64,000 nucleotides of DNA from Excoecaria cochinchinensis (lineage: Eukaryota > Streptophyta > Magnoliopsida > Malpighiales > Euphorbiaceae): the NCBI GenBank assembly GCA_947683425.1, contig CANTUQ010000043.1, forward strand, positions 9,681,501 to 9,745,500, given 5' to 3'. The notes below the pieces were generated by a model, which made no database searches, had not been told where the DNA came from, and saw only the letters and a program-made list of their open reading frames with translations. Below are positions 44,161-56,415 of the stretch, piece after piece. Every line of letters begins with the position of its first letter. The stretch's first letter is position 1. The position numbers and the translations under genes are program-made.

Positions 44161-45516
44161 TCAAAGCCAAAAATCACACTTGCTAAGCTTCGCAAACAAG
44201 CGGTGCTCCCTCAACACTTGCAATACTAACCGAAGATGCTCTTCGTGCTCACTCTCATCCTTCGAGAAAACCAAAATGTCATCTATAAACACTACTACAA
44301 ATTGGTCTAAATAAGGCCTAAACACTCGGTTCATCAAATCCATAAAAGCCGTAGGTGCATTGGTCAAACCAAACGGCATCACCAGAAACTCATAATGGCC
44401 ATACCGTTTTCGAAATGCAGTCTTAACCACATCTGCATCCTGAATTCAAAGCTGATAATAACCCGACCAAAGATTAATCTTGGAAAAGACACCCGCTCCT
44501 CTAAGCTGATCAAACAAATCCTTGACTCTAGGCAAGGGATACTTGTTCTTCACTGTGACCTTGTTAATTTGCCTATAGTCGATACACATCCTTAAAGAAT
44601 GATCTTTCTTCTTGACAAACAAAACCAGGGCTCCCCATGGAGATATGCTGGGTCGAATAAACCCCTTATCCAATAACTCTTGTAGCTGAGTTTTGAGTTC
44701 TCTCAACTCTATAGGAGCCATCCGATAAGGTGCTTTCGAAATGGGGGAAGTACCTGGCAAAATCTCTACGGATAACTCCACTTCTCTCTCAGGAGGCAAC
44801 CCAAGCAACTCACTTAGAAACACATCTCTAAACTCCCTAACAACGGGCATATCCTCAAACTCAACCTGATCACGCTTAGAGTCCAAAACAACTGCTAAGA
44901 ATTCCTCATAACCTTTCCTCATAAACCTCTTAGCTTGCATAGCGAAGATCACATTACTCAAAAAACTCGAACCGAAACCTTTAACCACAACTGAAGACTG
45001 ATCTCTATCACGCAACATAACTACCTTCCTATGACAATCTATAATAGCTCGATGCTTACTAAGCCAATCCATACCCAATATCAAATCAAACTCCCGGAAT
45101 GGCAACTCAATCAAATCAGCAGGAAACTAAACACCCTGAACCAAAAGGGGACAATTCCTATGCACTCTACTCACATTGACACTATGCCCTAAAGGACTGG
45201 TCACATAAACCTCATAATCTAACTAGCCAATATCATGCATCTTATCAAACAATATACTTGTGCATAAATATGAGTGTGTGGAGCCAGGGTCTATTAGAGC
45301 ATATAACTCAGTGTCAAAGAGTAGGAACTTACCCGCAATTACATCTGGGGCATCTTGCTCATCCCGAGCTCTCATGGCATAAGCTCTAGCAGGAAATGTC
45401 AAAGGACGATCAATAGACTCTGATGGAGCTCCCTCTCTATGCCGACCGCCTCGACCTCTACCTCGGCCTCTACCACGACTAGCTTGCAGAGTATTAGAAC
45501 CAACTCTGATAGCCTC
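44161..45516 (-). pseudogene. H protease and reverse transcriptase (broken)
   Basis: The protease region holds ALIDPGSTHSYLC (active Asp at about 45289) and LILGMDWL downstream. RT begins near REFRDVF, with PYRMAPIELRELK, GFIRPSISPWGALVLFVKKK, RMCIDYRQINKVTVKNKYPL, FGLTNAPTAFMDLMN and the catalytic VFIDDILVFS (two Asp at 44278-44283). In-frame stops interrupt at about 45226, 45126, 44443 and 44160, several explained by Gln or Arg codons losing a cytosine. One polyprotein frame is kept across the whole segment. Confidence 0.93.
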
Positions 45517-46566
45517 TTACTGATCACCAGAAGCCTCATTATACCTCGAACAATTCACCAAGTAGTGATCAGTGCTACCACATTTGAAACAATTGCCCGT
45601 GAGCCACCTACACTCATCCCAATGGCTCTTACTGTAGTGCGAACACTCAGGCAACACATCAGTCCTCAAACCAGAACCACCTCTGCCAGAACCAGAACCC
45701 CTTGCAGAACCTTGCCTTCCGCCTCTCGAAGCAAGGCCTGAAGAAGACTCATGCAGTTTCCTTGACCTCTTACCCGATGATGATGGCAATCCAGATCCAC
45801 CACGAGGGGGATTCCTCCTCTGAGCTCTCTCTCTCAGAACAGACTCAAACCTCTCAGCCTGCACTGCTGTTTGCACAATCTGATAGTGACCAATGCCCGG
45901 AGTACTCATCAAAGAGATAATCATAGCTCTTAGAGATTCATTAAAACCGGCCTTAAAATGCCTACATCTGAACTCTTTAACCAGAACACCTTCTAGAGCA
46001 TACTTGGCCAAACGATTGAACTCTTTCTCAAATTCTGATACTGACATAACCCTTTGCTTCAAGCTCAAAAACTGTGCCCACTTGGCATCCTTATACTCCA
46101 TAGTCATATACTTACTGCTGAATTCTCTCTCGAAGAACTCCCATGTGATCGGGTCAGGTAACTGGGGATTCCTACGGACCAACTTCCACAAATCATAGGC
46201 AGACCCCTGAAACAATTCCACAGCACTATCAACTTGCCTATCAGCAAGACAACTAGTCTCCTCAAATACTCATTCTACTTTCTCAATCCATTTCTCAGCA
46301 AGCTCAGACTCATCCAGACTGGTACCATAGAAATCCTCTATGCCAGCTCTCCTCATGCTCTCTAAAGGGGCTCTCGGAGCTGTCACCCTATCCAAGACTC
46401 GAGCCATGTCCTGAGAAATCTTTAACATTGCCTCGAGGGGCATGGCTGCGGCCTCAGGCTAAACCCTAGGTGTTTGAGCCAAAACAGACACTAAAGGATC
46501 AACTGCTTGGGGATTCACACTTTCAGCGGACCCCTCAAGCGACCCATGAACAGAATCAAAATCCAT
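45517..46566 (-). pseudogene. H gag: capsid-like region and zinc knuckle (broken)
   Basis: Starts at ATG 46566 (MDFDSVHGSLEG), just inside the primer binding site, and keeps one frame to GDQ* at 45517. Capsid-type helices are recognisable (AYDLWKLVRRNPQLPDPITW, FEREFSSKYMTMEYKDAKW, QFLSLKQRVMSVSEFEKEF). A Gly/Arg/Ser-rich linker leads to the nucleocapsid knuckle CFKCGSTDHYLVNC (about 45550-45590), preceded by a second half-knuckle CSHYSKSHWDEC. Two stops (about 46460 and 46275) break the N-terminal part. Gag packages the RNA into virus-like particles. Confidence 0.92.
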
Positions 46567-46657
46567 CTAAAAGAAAGACAAAGACAACCGCATCAGCCAA
46601 CACAGTCCTAATCATATATTTAAACACAATAATCACCCAGAAAATGCCTAAATCGGG

Positions 46658-46669
46658 GCTCTGATACCA
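46658..46669 (-). other. Primer binding site of H, tRNA-iMet
   Basis: Minus strand TGGTATCAGAGC, exact, five bases inside the 5' LTR. Confidence 0.95.
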
Positions 46670-46674
46670 AAAAC

Positions 46675-49187
46675 TGTAACACACCCTACCCATACATAGG
46701 GGAACCCATCCGCGAGGGAATGAGAACCCGTACGAGAGGGGTGTCACACAATAAACAGAATGGTACAAACATACATTCACAATATAAACATGCATATAAA
46801 TAGTGAAAATTAAAACTTTAAATCAAACTGAGCATTCATTCAAGATATAACAATGTTCAATTACATAACTGTTCTAATACCATCATAAATACATCATTCA
46901 GAGATACATAGCAGACGCTTAACAAAATACTATATACAAGAGAGATCACTATTACAAAATAATGATGATACAAAAATACACAAAGTCCTATCAATAATCC
47001 ACTATGTTGGCTTGACTGGCAGTGACTCTCCCAAAAGCTATACACCTTCCGCAACTGCAAGGGTGGAAACACCATGCTAAGCGATAACGCTTAGTGGGGA
47101 AATAAACAACAATAATATGGATGGCCATTCACAATGGTTGTCAAGGAATATCACATACGAAATGACATACTGAATATCATAAGGCATAAACACAATAGAA
47201 TTCGATTCATAACCATTCAAAGGTTCAATAATAGAGTAATTCAGATTCAAATAATTATAGTCATATTCATAATCATTCGGATTCATATTCTCATAGCATA
47301 ACTGAACAAATCATAACACCTGCTGACTCACAGTAGTGGATAACAAGTAAATGCGTAGCGGTACCTTATGGGTACGAATCGACACGTAGCTGTACCTTAT
47401 GGGTACAAATCGACACGTAGCTGTACCTTATGGGTACGAATCAGAAAATAGTATCACATTTTCTCTTCTTAAAACATTTTAGAAAGGGATCTTAAACAAG
47501 ATCCGTACACGTAGAAGTTCATGAGGAACTAAACGGGGACCTGATAAGGGTCCAGAACAGTACAGAGGCTGCAGCTAAAGGACTCTTTTAGGCATGCCTA
47601 ACTATCCACTAGACTGACTCTTGCAAGTCATGCATAATCCATTAAATCACATTCAAGTAGAACATATTTATAAAGGAGAACCATGAACTTAGATGTGCAT
47701 AACACATTCCGTATTCAAACACAACTTCCAATAAAATTTGATAAGGCACAAGAAAATACAATTTAATGATACTAGATACATGAAATGACACTAAATAATA
47801 TTTCAAAGCAATAATAAACGAAAAGGAGAACAAAAATGAAGAAAATCGAAGAACTTCAAAAACTAGAGGCAAAGACATTTTACACGGCTGTAGGACATTG
47901 CCTTACCGTCGTGTAAGACATCTTACATGGGGATAAGGAAAAACCATAATGCCATTTAACATGCCTCACACCAAAAGGCAGAATGCTTTTACACGGCGGT
48001 ATGGAAATTCCATAACCCCGTGTAAACTGCATAGCCCAAAAATCTCACAAGGCAGAATGACTTTACATGGCGGTATGGAAAGTTCCTCACCGCCGTGTAA
48101 AATCACGGCCAAGAATTTCTGGAGAAAACTCACGATTAACACGGGGGTATGACAGACCATACCGCCGTGTGGATCGACAGAAACTCAAAAATTCCACATA
48201 ATTTTGCCCCAACTCAAAACCAAACACAACATACCCAGAATTCAAACATTCAACTCAACAAAACCAACTTAAAACCCACCTTAAAAACTCATAATCCAAA
48301 GAAAAACATGCAATAACCATGATCAAGTCATCCAACCCAAAATTCAGCAATTATGCATCCAAAACATAACCAAATGCATATTTAATCCAACAAAATCACA
48401 ATCTCACATTTCTAGCACAATAACTCAACATCTCATAGCACTTAAACTAGTATAAACTTCATCAAACATGCCAATTTCTAGAAAATTTACCAAAGACCAA
48501 AAACATCACAATGCAATAGATTCCCAAACCTGATATTACTTTGCTCCTAATCACTTAGCACCACTTCCAGTAGCCTTCTCCTTTCCCTTGGGATCGCGAG
48601 GAGGCTCAACTAATCAACACACCCAAAATCACACAAACACAACTAACCCTAGATCAAAACTCAAACCAGCAAAGAAGGAGAAATGATGAAGAAGAAAATG
48701 CAGCAAACTTACCAATTAAAGGTTGAGAAGTGATCAATTCCCACCAAAGACACTTAAATCCAAGCTAGGGCACTCTTGAAATGAGAAAAGGAAGAAGAGA
48801 AATAGAGATAAGAGGAGAAACAGGAAAGAGGAAGCAAAATCTGCTTTCCTTTTTTCTCTGTCTTCTTCTATTTACTCTTTTCCTAACCCAAGACACATGT
48901 CACTTCCTCATTGGTGGAATTTGACCACTCACACCCTACCAACATGCACTACACCACACACAATGCTAACCTCACTAATTCACACCCTAATAACATGTGA
49001 GCATACACACACTAACACAACCCACACACTTACATCCTACAAATATACGTGCACCCACACAATAATATAGCCCATAAAACATGCATTTTGCCCAAAATGC
49101 CCTTAACACATGCCAAAACTCTAACACATGCATACATACACATGGCAAACATGGCTCAAACTGATAGCGGGGAATCGGGATGTTACA
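46675..49187 (-). repeat. 5' LTR of chromovirus H (2513 bp)
   Basis: TGTAACACACC ... GGGATGTTACA on the plus strand. It differs from the 3' copy by scattered substitutions and by a threefold GTAGCTGTACCTTATGGGTA unit (47351-47441). Hairpin 47077-47094, box 47590, island 47875-48172, donor-like TTG|GTAAGTT on the minus strand at 48712. Confidence 0.93.
47875..48172. repeat. Inverted-repeat island of H, 5' copy
   Basis: Same pairs as 40645-40955, with CpG decay in different places; the pair ACACGGCGGTATGGAAATTC / CCATAACCCCGTGTAA is the clearest. Confidence 0.85.
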
Positions 49188-50600
49188 GTTGAGTTGAGGA
49201 ATTTTGCCTCATTTGTGCATGTTAACCGGCCATCCTCCATTTCTGATTTCTTTCTCATAGTTCTTCATTCGCTTTTCAATTTCTTCTTCTTTGTTAGTCC
49301 CCCTAAAGATTTGAATTAGATTGGTTTGTAAAGGTAAGTGTAAGTTGAAGTTATCTTCTTCTACCCTATTCTATTTTTATCTCAAGATTATTATGATTAT
49401 GGATTAAGTGTGAAATTCATTGATTGTGCAAGAAGTTGCTGATAAGAGAAAGGACAAATGCAAGGAAAAAGGTTTGAGTAAGAAGATAGTTGAATAAGCT
49501 GCTTATTTAAGGTTTGTGATTTAAATTTCTGTAGATACATGATTATTGAGTTTAGAAGTTTTGCTTGATTATATGATAAATGCTAAATGCTATAGTTGAG
49601 GTATGTGCTAGTGATGTGTTTTGAGTGGAAATGAAAGCATGAGTTGTTTGTGCTAGTGATTGCCATATTTATGCATGAATTATAATTTTGTGGAAAGTTT
49701 GTGTAGCTGTCGAGAATTATGAAGGTGTGAATCTAAAATGTGAAGTTGAAATGCTCATGCATGTGTATAGTAGTGTTAAATTGAGTATAGTGAATTGCTG
49801 TTGCCAAATTGGTTATCATATGCTTGAAGAGTTTGTAGTATAAAACTATCTTTGTGGTCCATTTGACCTATGTTAGTTGTTTATGTTATATTTTGAGTTT
49901 TAGTGCTCCACATTGGTTGATTCAAATTGGATCTAAAACCTAAGATCCACGCCTATAAATGTCTCATAAATATGGTTGAGCTAATGCTAGCTCTACGTGT
50001 CCCAAAAGTTGCCAAATCAGAGGTGTGTCTACTTTGGCCGGTTCATTGGGACAGTATAGGTTGTTTAGATCATATATATTGTTGTAAATGTCCAAATGAC
50101 CTGCAATTTCTCCCATTTAAAACTTAACATCTCAGGAAATAATTATTAAGAAGGGTGTTTTTCCTAAAATTGAGGTTTAGACATTAGTTTAAGCTGAAAA
50201 AAATATAGTGAAGTAGTCCTGAGTTTTGCTTATTTTTGGTATGTCACGGTGACAACCAAATCATTGCCACCGTGACCAATGCCGAGACAAGGCAAAATTT
50301 TATATATTTGGACCTCATGGTCACAATTAAATCATTACCACCGTGACCCTCCCAAGTTTTGTGTGTTTTTCCTCCTGAAATGCACCCGAACTTCATTGCA
50401 AGTTCCTATAACTTGTCCAACACATGTCTAACATTATGAAATGAGTATAAGAATGTTTTTCAATTGAAACTATATGAAAATGATGCTATGGCATAGTAGT
50501 TTAATAAAGGAGTTAAATGTATACTTGCTTCTTAATTATTGAACATGATATGGCATGTGATATTGACCATATATGATTAAATCTTGATGTAGTTATATTG
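49188..50600 (+). repeat. LTR G, continuation after element H (3' end lost)
   Basis: Resumes LTR G with a perfect donor TAAAG|GTAAGT (49334), a lysine-codon-like AAGAAGTTGCTGATAAGAG stretch, the block shared with M and E (49795-50225) and a CACGGTGAC/GTCACCGTG island (50232-50357). The expected hairpin and 3' end are missing: the sequence runs straight into integrase coding at about 50600, implying a deletion or recombination joint. Confidence 0.8.
50232..50357. repeat. Inverted-repeat island, CACGGTGAC type
   Basis: GTATGTCACGGTGACAACCA with CATTGCCACCGTGACCAAT, then ACCTCATGGTCACAATTAA with CATTACCACCGTGACCC. Confidence 0.82.
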
Positions 50601-51420
50601 ATTCAATCAAAACTTTAGTATTGCTTTTCATCCTCAGTCTGATGGGCAATCAGAAAGGGTCATTCAAATTATAGAAGATATGCTTCGAGGTTGTGCATTA
50701 GAATTATCAGGTAGTTGGGATAAGTATGTGTCGCTCGTGGAATTTGCCTATAATAACAGTCATCAGGCAAGTATCGGTATATCACCGTACGAGGCTTTAT
50801 ATGGACGAAAGTGTCGGACTCCAGTCTGTTGGACCGAGCTAATAGAGCGTGCTTTTGTTGGGCAAGAATTGATTAGGGATACTGAAAAGAAGATTCAAGT
50901 GGTATAATGGAATTTGAAGGTAGCCAAGGATAGATAGAGATCCAATGCAAATTTGAAGTGGAAAGACATTCAATTTGAGGTTGGAGATAAGGTGTTTCTT
51001 AATGTGTCGCCTTAGAGGAAAGTATTGCGTTTTGGCAAGAAGGGTAAGCTAAGTCCTCGATTTATAGGACCCTTTGAGATTTTGCAAAAGATTGCACCAG
51101 TTGCCTATAAGTTGGCTTTGCCTTTGGAATTGGCTAAGTTACATGATGTATTTCATGTGTCCATGCTTCGTCGCTACCGATCGGATCCATCTCATGTGTT
51201 ATCTGTTCAAGATGTAAAGATTCAATAGGATTATTCATTTGACAAAGAACCGAAAGCTATTTTAGCTCAAGAAGTAAGGCAACTTAGAAGCAAGCAAGTT
51301 CCTCTAGTTAAGGTGTTGTGGCAGCACCATGGAATTAAAGAAGCTACTTGGGAGCCAGAGTCAGTTATGTGATCTCAGTATCCGCAATTGTTCAGCTCAA
51401 GTGAGAATAAAAAGGACAAA
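50600..51420 (+). pseudogene. Second chromovirus pol tail: integrase C-terminus and chromodomain
   Basis: One frame from NFSIAFHPQSDGQSERVIQ (the catalytic Glu at 50653) through FAYNNSHQASIGISPYEALY, RKCRTPVCWTEL, GDKVFLNVSP, GKLSPRFIGPFEIL and HDVFHVSMLRRYRSDPSHVL to a chromodomain (RSKQVPLVKVLWQHHG, about 51280-51360). Stops at 50905, 50935, 51013, 51226 and 51370. The stop at 51013 replaces the same Trp codon that is also TAG in N (8412). Everything upstream of the integrase Glu is missing, at the joint with LTR G. Confidence 0.9.
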
Positions 51421-51429
51421 ATTCTTGTT

Positions 51430-51441
51430 AGGAGGGGAGAG
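51430..51441 (+). other. Polypurine tract before LTR I
   Basis: AGGAGGGGAGAG next to the LTR start at 51443. Confidence 0.8.
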
Positions 51442-51442
51442 T

Positions 51443-52455
51443 TATAACACCCCGTTTCCACCCTAGTAATTTTGAGCCATTTTGTGTGTAATGTTTATTT
51501 GTGTTAATTTAATTTCAAAGTCCATTGCATGAGGTAATAAGTTATTAGGGTGTATTGGCATGTTTTGGGTGTTGAGAGGAAGAGATAGTTAGGGTGTGAA
51601 TTGTTAAAACCCACCACGATGTTGACATGTGGCTAGTGGTAAGCTTTATAAGCCAAGGAGAGAGAGAGAGAGAGAGAGAGAGCAGACTTGCCCCTCTCCC
51701 ATTTCCTTCCTCCTCCATGTCTTCTTCTTTTCTTCTTCTTGATTCTCTTTTCTTTCATTTGCTGCAATTGTTGGTGGATTTTAGCAATTCAAGTGTTAGT
51801 AAGTAAGTGGGTTTCTTCTTATTCTTCTTCTTCTTCCTCTTCTCTTGATTTATTTTCTATTAGTTTGTGTTGGTGTGTATGTGTTGGCTGTGATTTGAGT
51901 GAATCCTTGTGTGTTTTGGGTTTGTTTGCTCAAAAATTCTTCCTAAGGATCCCAAGGGTAAAGAAGTTATTAGAGTGATCTCAGCCCCTTGATTTTGTGT
52001 AGCAAAGGAGTTAAAGGTTTGGGAATGTTAATTTGTGCATTTTGATTTGATTTATAATATTATGTTTGATTATTAGAAAATTTATGTTAGAATGTAATTG
52101 AGTATGCATTTAGAAGTATTATGAGTAGTATTGTGGAAGTGCTTTATTGATTGGTGATATAATGAAGTTTGGGTGTGAGTTTTGGTATAATTCCGATTGA
52201 ATTTCTGGGTTTTGCACGATCAACATGGCAGTATGAAAAGAGCATACCACCGTGTGATTGTATTCTATGTGTGACGTTACTTGTCCGTGATTTTGCACGG
52301 CAGTAAGAAATCATCATACTACCATGTAAAGTCAATATGTTTTGAAGGAGTTTTGCAGTGCATTTTACACGGCGGTAAGGGTTTGGTCATACAGCCATGT
52401 AAATACATTCTATTTTAGGAGCTTTGGCTCGGCAAGCCACACGGCGGTATGGCTT
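51443..52455 (+). repeat. LTR I, 5' part only (H family)
   Basis: TATAACACCCCG (probably TGTAACACCCC decayed), matching the H-family start through the shared TTTGAGCCAT. TATA-like GCTTTATAAGCC (51643), then a GA microsatellite (51656-51682), a donor-like TTAG|TAAGTAAG context at 51799 and an ACGGCGGTAT island (52210-52455). The LTR stops inside the island; a Tat-like LTR fragment follows. Confidence 0.83.
51640..51682 (+). promoter_or_regulatory. TATA-like box and GA microsatellite of LTR I
   Basis: GCTTTATAAGCC about 200 bp into the LTR, followed by about 13 GA dinucleotides and a pyrimidine-rich leader. Parallel to 9121-9162. Confidence 0.6.
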
Positions 52456-53981
52456 CTGTAATTATTTTATATTTAATTTTTTTATTTGATTATTTATATT
52501 TAATTATTTGTATATTTTCCAATTAATTTAATAATTTTAGTTAATTAATTAATTCATTTAATTTATTTGTTTATATCATTTATTTGACAAAATTGAAAAC
52601 GTTTCGCGAGGCGTTGCCCCTTAACCCCGCCCGCTGATCGACCAGCGGGGCAGCCGTGCTACCTCTTCGTAGCGCCTTATATGTACTTTTTTCCAGGTGC
52701 CCGAACGTAGGAAGTTACCAAAAATGCATGTGATAAAATATAATTTGCTCTATTTTTCATTGTTAATTTCTGTCTTAATTCATTTTATTAATTTTTAGCT
52801 TTTATTCAATTTATCTCCATTAATAATTGTTAATGTTATCATCGAATCATTTGTCACCGTTTGATTATTTTTATTGACTTATTTGTTTCGTTTATTTATT
52901 AATCTTTATTTGACTATTTCTTATATATTATCTACTTAATTACTTTACTAATATTCATTTTATTTTTATTTTGTTGTCTCAAAATTATTTATCTTTGCGA
53001 GTTACAATCACGCTCGGGCCGGAGGATCGGAGAATTAGAGGCCTTCAAATTTAGGGTTTGTACTTTAAATTTCGTATTTTCTTATTATATTATTTTTATG
53101 TGATGTGTAAAATGTATTTATTTTATTATCCATATTATAGAAAATCACATTTTTTAATAACTAATAACTTGGAATTTTTCTTAATAAAATGGACCATTGT
53201 CCTATTTTAACCAACAAAATCTCATTATCAAATGGAGAACTAAATTTTCACAAAATGGAATCACTCATCCCAATTTTCTCAATCAATATCCAAAAAAATA
53301 GTTCTCTACTTCTTTTTAAGTTAATAAAAAGGAACCAATGTTCCTAAAATATAATAAATGACCTGATTTATGTATGACACACTTTTAATTATTTATTTTG
53401 TATGTGTTATTTGTTCATTTTTTAGGCCCTTTTAATTAATTTTTGGGCGAATATTATTTATGCTTTCTTATCTTACTTTATTTTGGGGGATTGTTCTGTC
53501 CCATTTCTTTAATTTATTTTTGGGAGATTGTTCTATCCCAATTTTGATTCGTAATTTATTTATTTACTTATCGCTTTATTATTTATTTATTTATCGTTTT
53601 ATTTAATGCTTTCCAATATGCTTGCAATGCGCTTTAAATTCAATGCACAATCGCGTGAGACGAGAGATGGAATTTTAATTTCTTAACAATTCATTTATAA
53701 ATTTAAGTCATTAATAAGAGTGAAGTTTCGAACACCATCTCTGGTTTAGACCAATAGAGATTAGAGACCTTTCCCAATTTCTTGTAAATTGAGTGGCGAC
53801 TCCAAAATACCTCAAAGGTGCCTAAAGGGGTTGTGAGTCTAGATGATCCTTTCCAATGTTCTATTAGAAATGAGGCATCCAAGATGACTCATAATGCCCA
53901 AGATCATAAAGATGCGAACCAATCCCTCGTGCCCTAAAAACGGGTTCTATGAGGGCATTTGCTAGGTTCGCCACGCGTCAC
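52456..53981 (+). repeat. Tat-like LTR fragment J (3' part)
   Basis: AT-rich sequence with a GC island CCCCGCCCGCTGATCGACCAG-type palindrome (52605-52675), paired GGACCATTGTCC and GGAACCAATGTTCC boxes (53191, 53331) and an end (CGCCACGCGTCACA) like the Tat LTR ends at 20527 and 58501. The 5' end cannot be placed; it abuts LTR I. Confidence 0.6.
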
Positions 53982-54165
53982 AGGATGATATTCCAGGAAC
54001 TATTTTCCATGAGGAACAACCGGCCATCCTTCAGGGGGTACTCGTTTGACATCGACCCTAACAAGTATGTACTGCCAAAGGTACACATCTCTTTCATATA
54101 CCATACACATTTGCTTTGCCTTTTTTTGTAGGAAAAAAAAGAGGTTCAGGATAAGCGCCAACAAA
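53982..54165 (+). pseudogene. Short coding-like fragment of Tat-like element, unrecognised
   Basis: Open reading MIFQELFSMRNNRPSFRGYS then FDIDPNKYVLPK with gene-like composition, ending at AAG|GTACAC. A pyrimidine run and TTTTTGTAG|G follow at about 54120-54131, resembling an intron boundary. No family recognised. It lies between LTR fragment J and the tandem array, so it is probably the last coding piece of the element whose 3' LTR is at 56031. Confidence 0.4.
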
Positions 54166-54169
54166 GACA

Positions 54170-55920
54170 ACGATGAACGAGTCACCATGCCGACCCAAGG
54201 ATGGTCAACATTCAGGCAATGGGCTAACTGGATGGTAGTTAGCAAATCAGACACTGTATCCTTCAGATAGTGGTTAACAGGTAGAAACCAAACAGACCAG
54301 ATGGAGGTCAGAAGATCAAAAATCATGTCTTGCAGACTGGATGGAGGTTAGCAAGATTATGCAGTGCAAGCTGAGATGTGACCAGCGGGACACATGCGAT
54401 AGAACAGATCGCAACAGGGTTGTAGTTAGAGGCACTGCATCTCACAGACATCGTGCAAGCTGAGATAAGGCCAACAAGACACATGCGATAGAATAGATCA
54501 CAACAGCATTGTAGTTAGAGAACACTACATCTCACATACACCGTGCAAGCCGAGATAAGGCCAACAGGACACATGCGATAGAACATATCGCAACAGGGTT
54601 GCAGCTAGAGAACACTACATCTCACAGACACCGTGCAAGACGAGATGAGGCCAGCAAGACACGTGCAATAGAACAGATTACAATAGGGTTACAGTTAGAC
54701 ACACTGCATCTCATAGACATCGTGCAAGTCGAAAAGAGGCCAGCGGGACACATGCGATAGAACAGATCGTAACAGGGTTGTAGTTAGAGAACACTGCATC
54801 TCATAGACATCGTCCAAGCCGAGATGAGGCCAGCGGGACACATGCAATAGAACAGATCGCAACAGGGTTGTAGTTAGAGACACTGCATCTCATAGACACC
54901 GTGCAAGCCGACATGAGGCCAGCGGGACACATGCGATAGAACAGATCACAACAGGGTTATAGTTAGGGAATACTGCATCTCACAGACACCGTGCAAGTTG
55001 AGATGAGGCCAGCGAGACATATGCGATAGAACACATCGCAACAGGGTTGTAGTTAGAGAACACTACATCTCATAGATACCGTGCAAGCCAAGATGAGGCC
55101 AGTGGGACACATACGATAGAACAGATCACAACAGGGTTGTAGTTAGAGAACACTACATCTCATAGAGACCATGCAAGCTGAGATGAGGCCAGCGGGACAC
55201 ACGCGATAGAACAGATCATAATATGGTTGTAGTTAGAGAACACTGCATCTCAAGGATACCGTGCAAGCCGAGATGAGGCCAGCAAGACACATGCGATAGA
55301 ACAGATCACAATAGAGTTGTAGTTAGAGAACACTGCATCTCACGGACACCATGCAAGCCGAGACAAGGCCAGCAGGACACATGTGATAGAATAAAATGCA
55401 ATAGGGTTGTAGTTAGAGAACATAGCATCTCACAGTGACCGTGCAAGCCGAGATGAGGCCAGCGGGACACACGCAATAGAATAGATTGCAATAGGGTTGT
55501 AGTTAGAGAACACTGTATCTCACAGACACCGTGCAAGCCGAGATGAGGCCAGTGGGATATATGTGATAGAACAGATCGCAATAGGGTTGTAGTTAGAGAA
55601 CACTGCATCTCACATACACCGTGCAAGCTGAGACGAGGCCAGCGAGACACTTGCGATAGAACGAATCGCAACTGAGTTATAGTTAGATAACACTACCTCT
55701 CATACCAATCAGAAACCGTGCAAGCCGAGATAAGGCTAGCGGGGCACATGCAATAGATCACATTCTAATTGAATTTGTAGTTAGATAACACTACATCTCA
55801 CTACACTCAGATACTGGGCAGGCCGAGACGAGGCCAGCAAGATGAAGGTGACAAAACGAATCGTCAAAGGGTTTCGGTAAAATACACTACAACTCGGCAG
55901 CGAGGGGTCACCAGCTTGAA
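54170..55920 (+). repeat. Tandem array, 90-bp unit (about 16 units), upstream of 3' LTR
   Basis: Landmark CCGTGCAAGCCGAGATGAGG recurs every 90 bp from about 54360 to 55800 (for example 54540, 54630, 54719, 54898, 54988, 55438, 55528), with AACAGATCGCAACAGGGTTG and AGTTAGAGAACACTGCATCT in each unit. The first 190 bp carry an earlier GGATGGT..TTAGCA unit like the 12470 array. Minus-strand ORFs across it are periodic artefacts. Confidence 0.93.
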
Positions 55921-56016
55921 CACATCACGGAAGGTAAAGGACTGCCTCAGGTACACATCTCTTTCCTTTTTCTCTAAATTTTTGCTCATCTAGGCACTTG
56001 TGCTTTAGTTTCCCCA

Positions 56017-56030
56017 AAATTGGGGGCAAC
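56017..56030 (+). other. Polypurine-side boundary before Tat-like LTR
   Basis: AAATTGGGGGCAAC directly before TGTAGACACCGGG. Confidence 0.78.
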
Positions 56031-56244
56031 TGTAGACACCGGGTCCTGAGACAGCCCAGATCGGAGTTAACCAATGATGATAAGATGCCTGTTCACAGGC
56101 AAAAATGTTGAAAGTGATAATTTCCTTATCAAATTTGCATTTTAGAGTAAAAAAAATAAAAAAAATAGAAAATATATTAAAAATTAAATTTGAAAAATGG
56201 AGTTTGAAAATTTTAGTGTTTTTAGCTAAATTTGAAAAAAAAAT

Positions 56245-56415
56245 CGAGTGTCGCCCTCAGCGACGCCCTGCGGCAGCCCGCAGGAGCGCGGGCAAGCGGG
56301 CATAGGGCCTACGCGCGGAGCACTACCGCGTGGAGCATCGCCAACGCGTGAGCGATGCACGAGGCATCGCTCCGCATGCTGCTGCACGCACGCATTGACG
56401 GGCGTCGGTCGCCCC
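56245..56415. repeat. GC-rich island of Tat-like LTR
   Basis: About 170 bp of high GC in an AT-rich LTR, with GCGGCAGCCCGCAGGAGCGC, GAGCATCGCCAACGCGTGAG and GCGATGCACGAGGCATCGC self-complementary segments. Same relative position (about 215-385 bp from the start) as in the other Tat-like LTRs, different words. Confidence 0.75.

Larger units (their letters stand above)
39484..49187 (-). mobile_element. Tekay-like chromovirus H, structurally complete (9.7 kb)
   Basis: Minus-strand order: 5' LTR (49187-46675), tRNA-iMet primer site, gag, protease, RT, RNase H, integrase, chromodomain, polypurine tract, 3' LTR (41955-39484). Flanking pentamers are GGTGA and GTTGA, one mismatch, consistent with an old 5-bp duplication. 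Gag-pol is a single frame from 46566 with about 13 stops and one late 1-bp frameshift, so the copy is dead but nearly full length. The LTRs differ by several percent and by a small tandem expansion in the 5' copy (47351-47441). Confidence 0.95.

Noticed and set aside
55306..55671. 121-aa minus ORF with internal repeats
   Set aside because: The unit length is divisible by three (90 bp), so the open frame is a by-product of the array.
54360..55920. Regular repeat array considered as CRISPR-like
   Set aside because: Units are 90-bp head-to-tail tandem repeats without distinct spacers, inside a plant retrotransposon 3' UTR.
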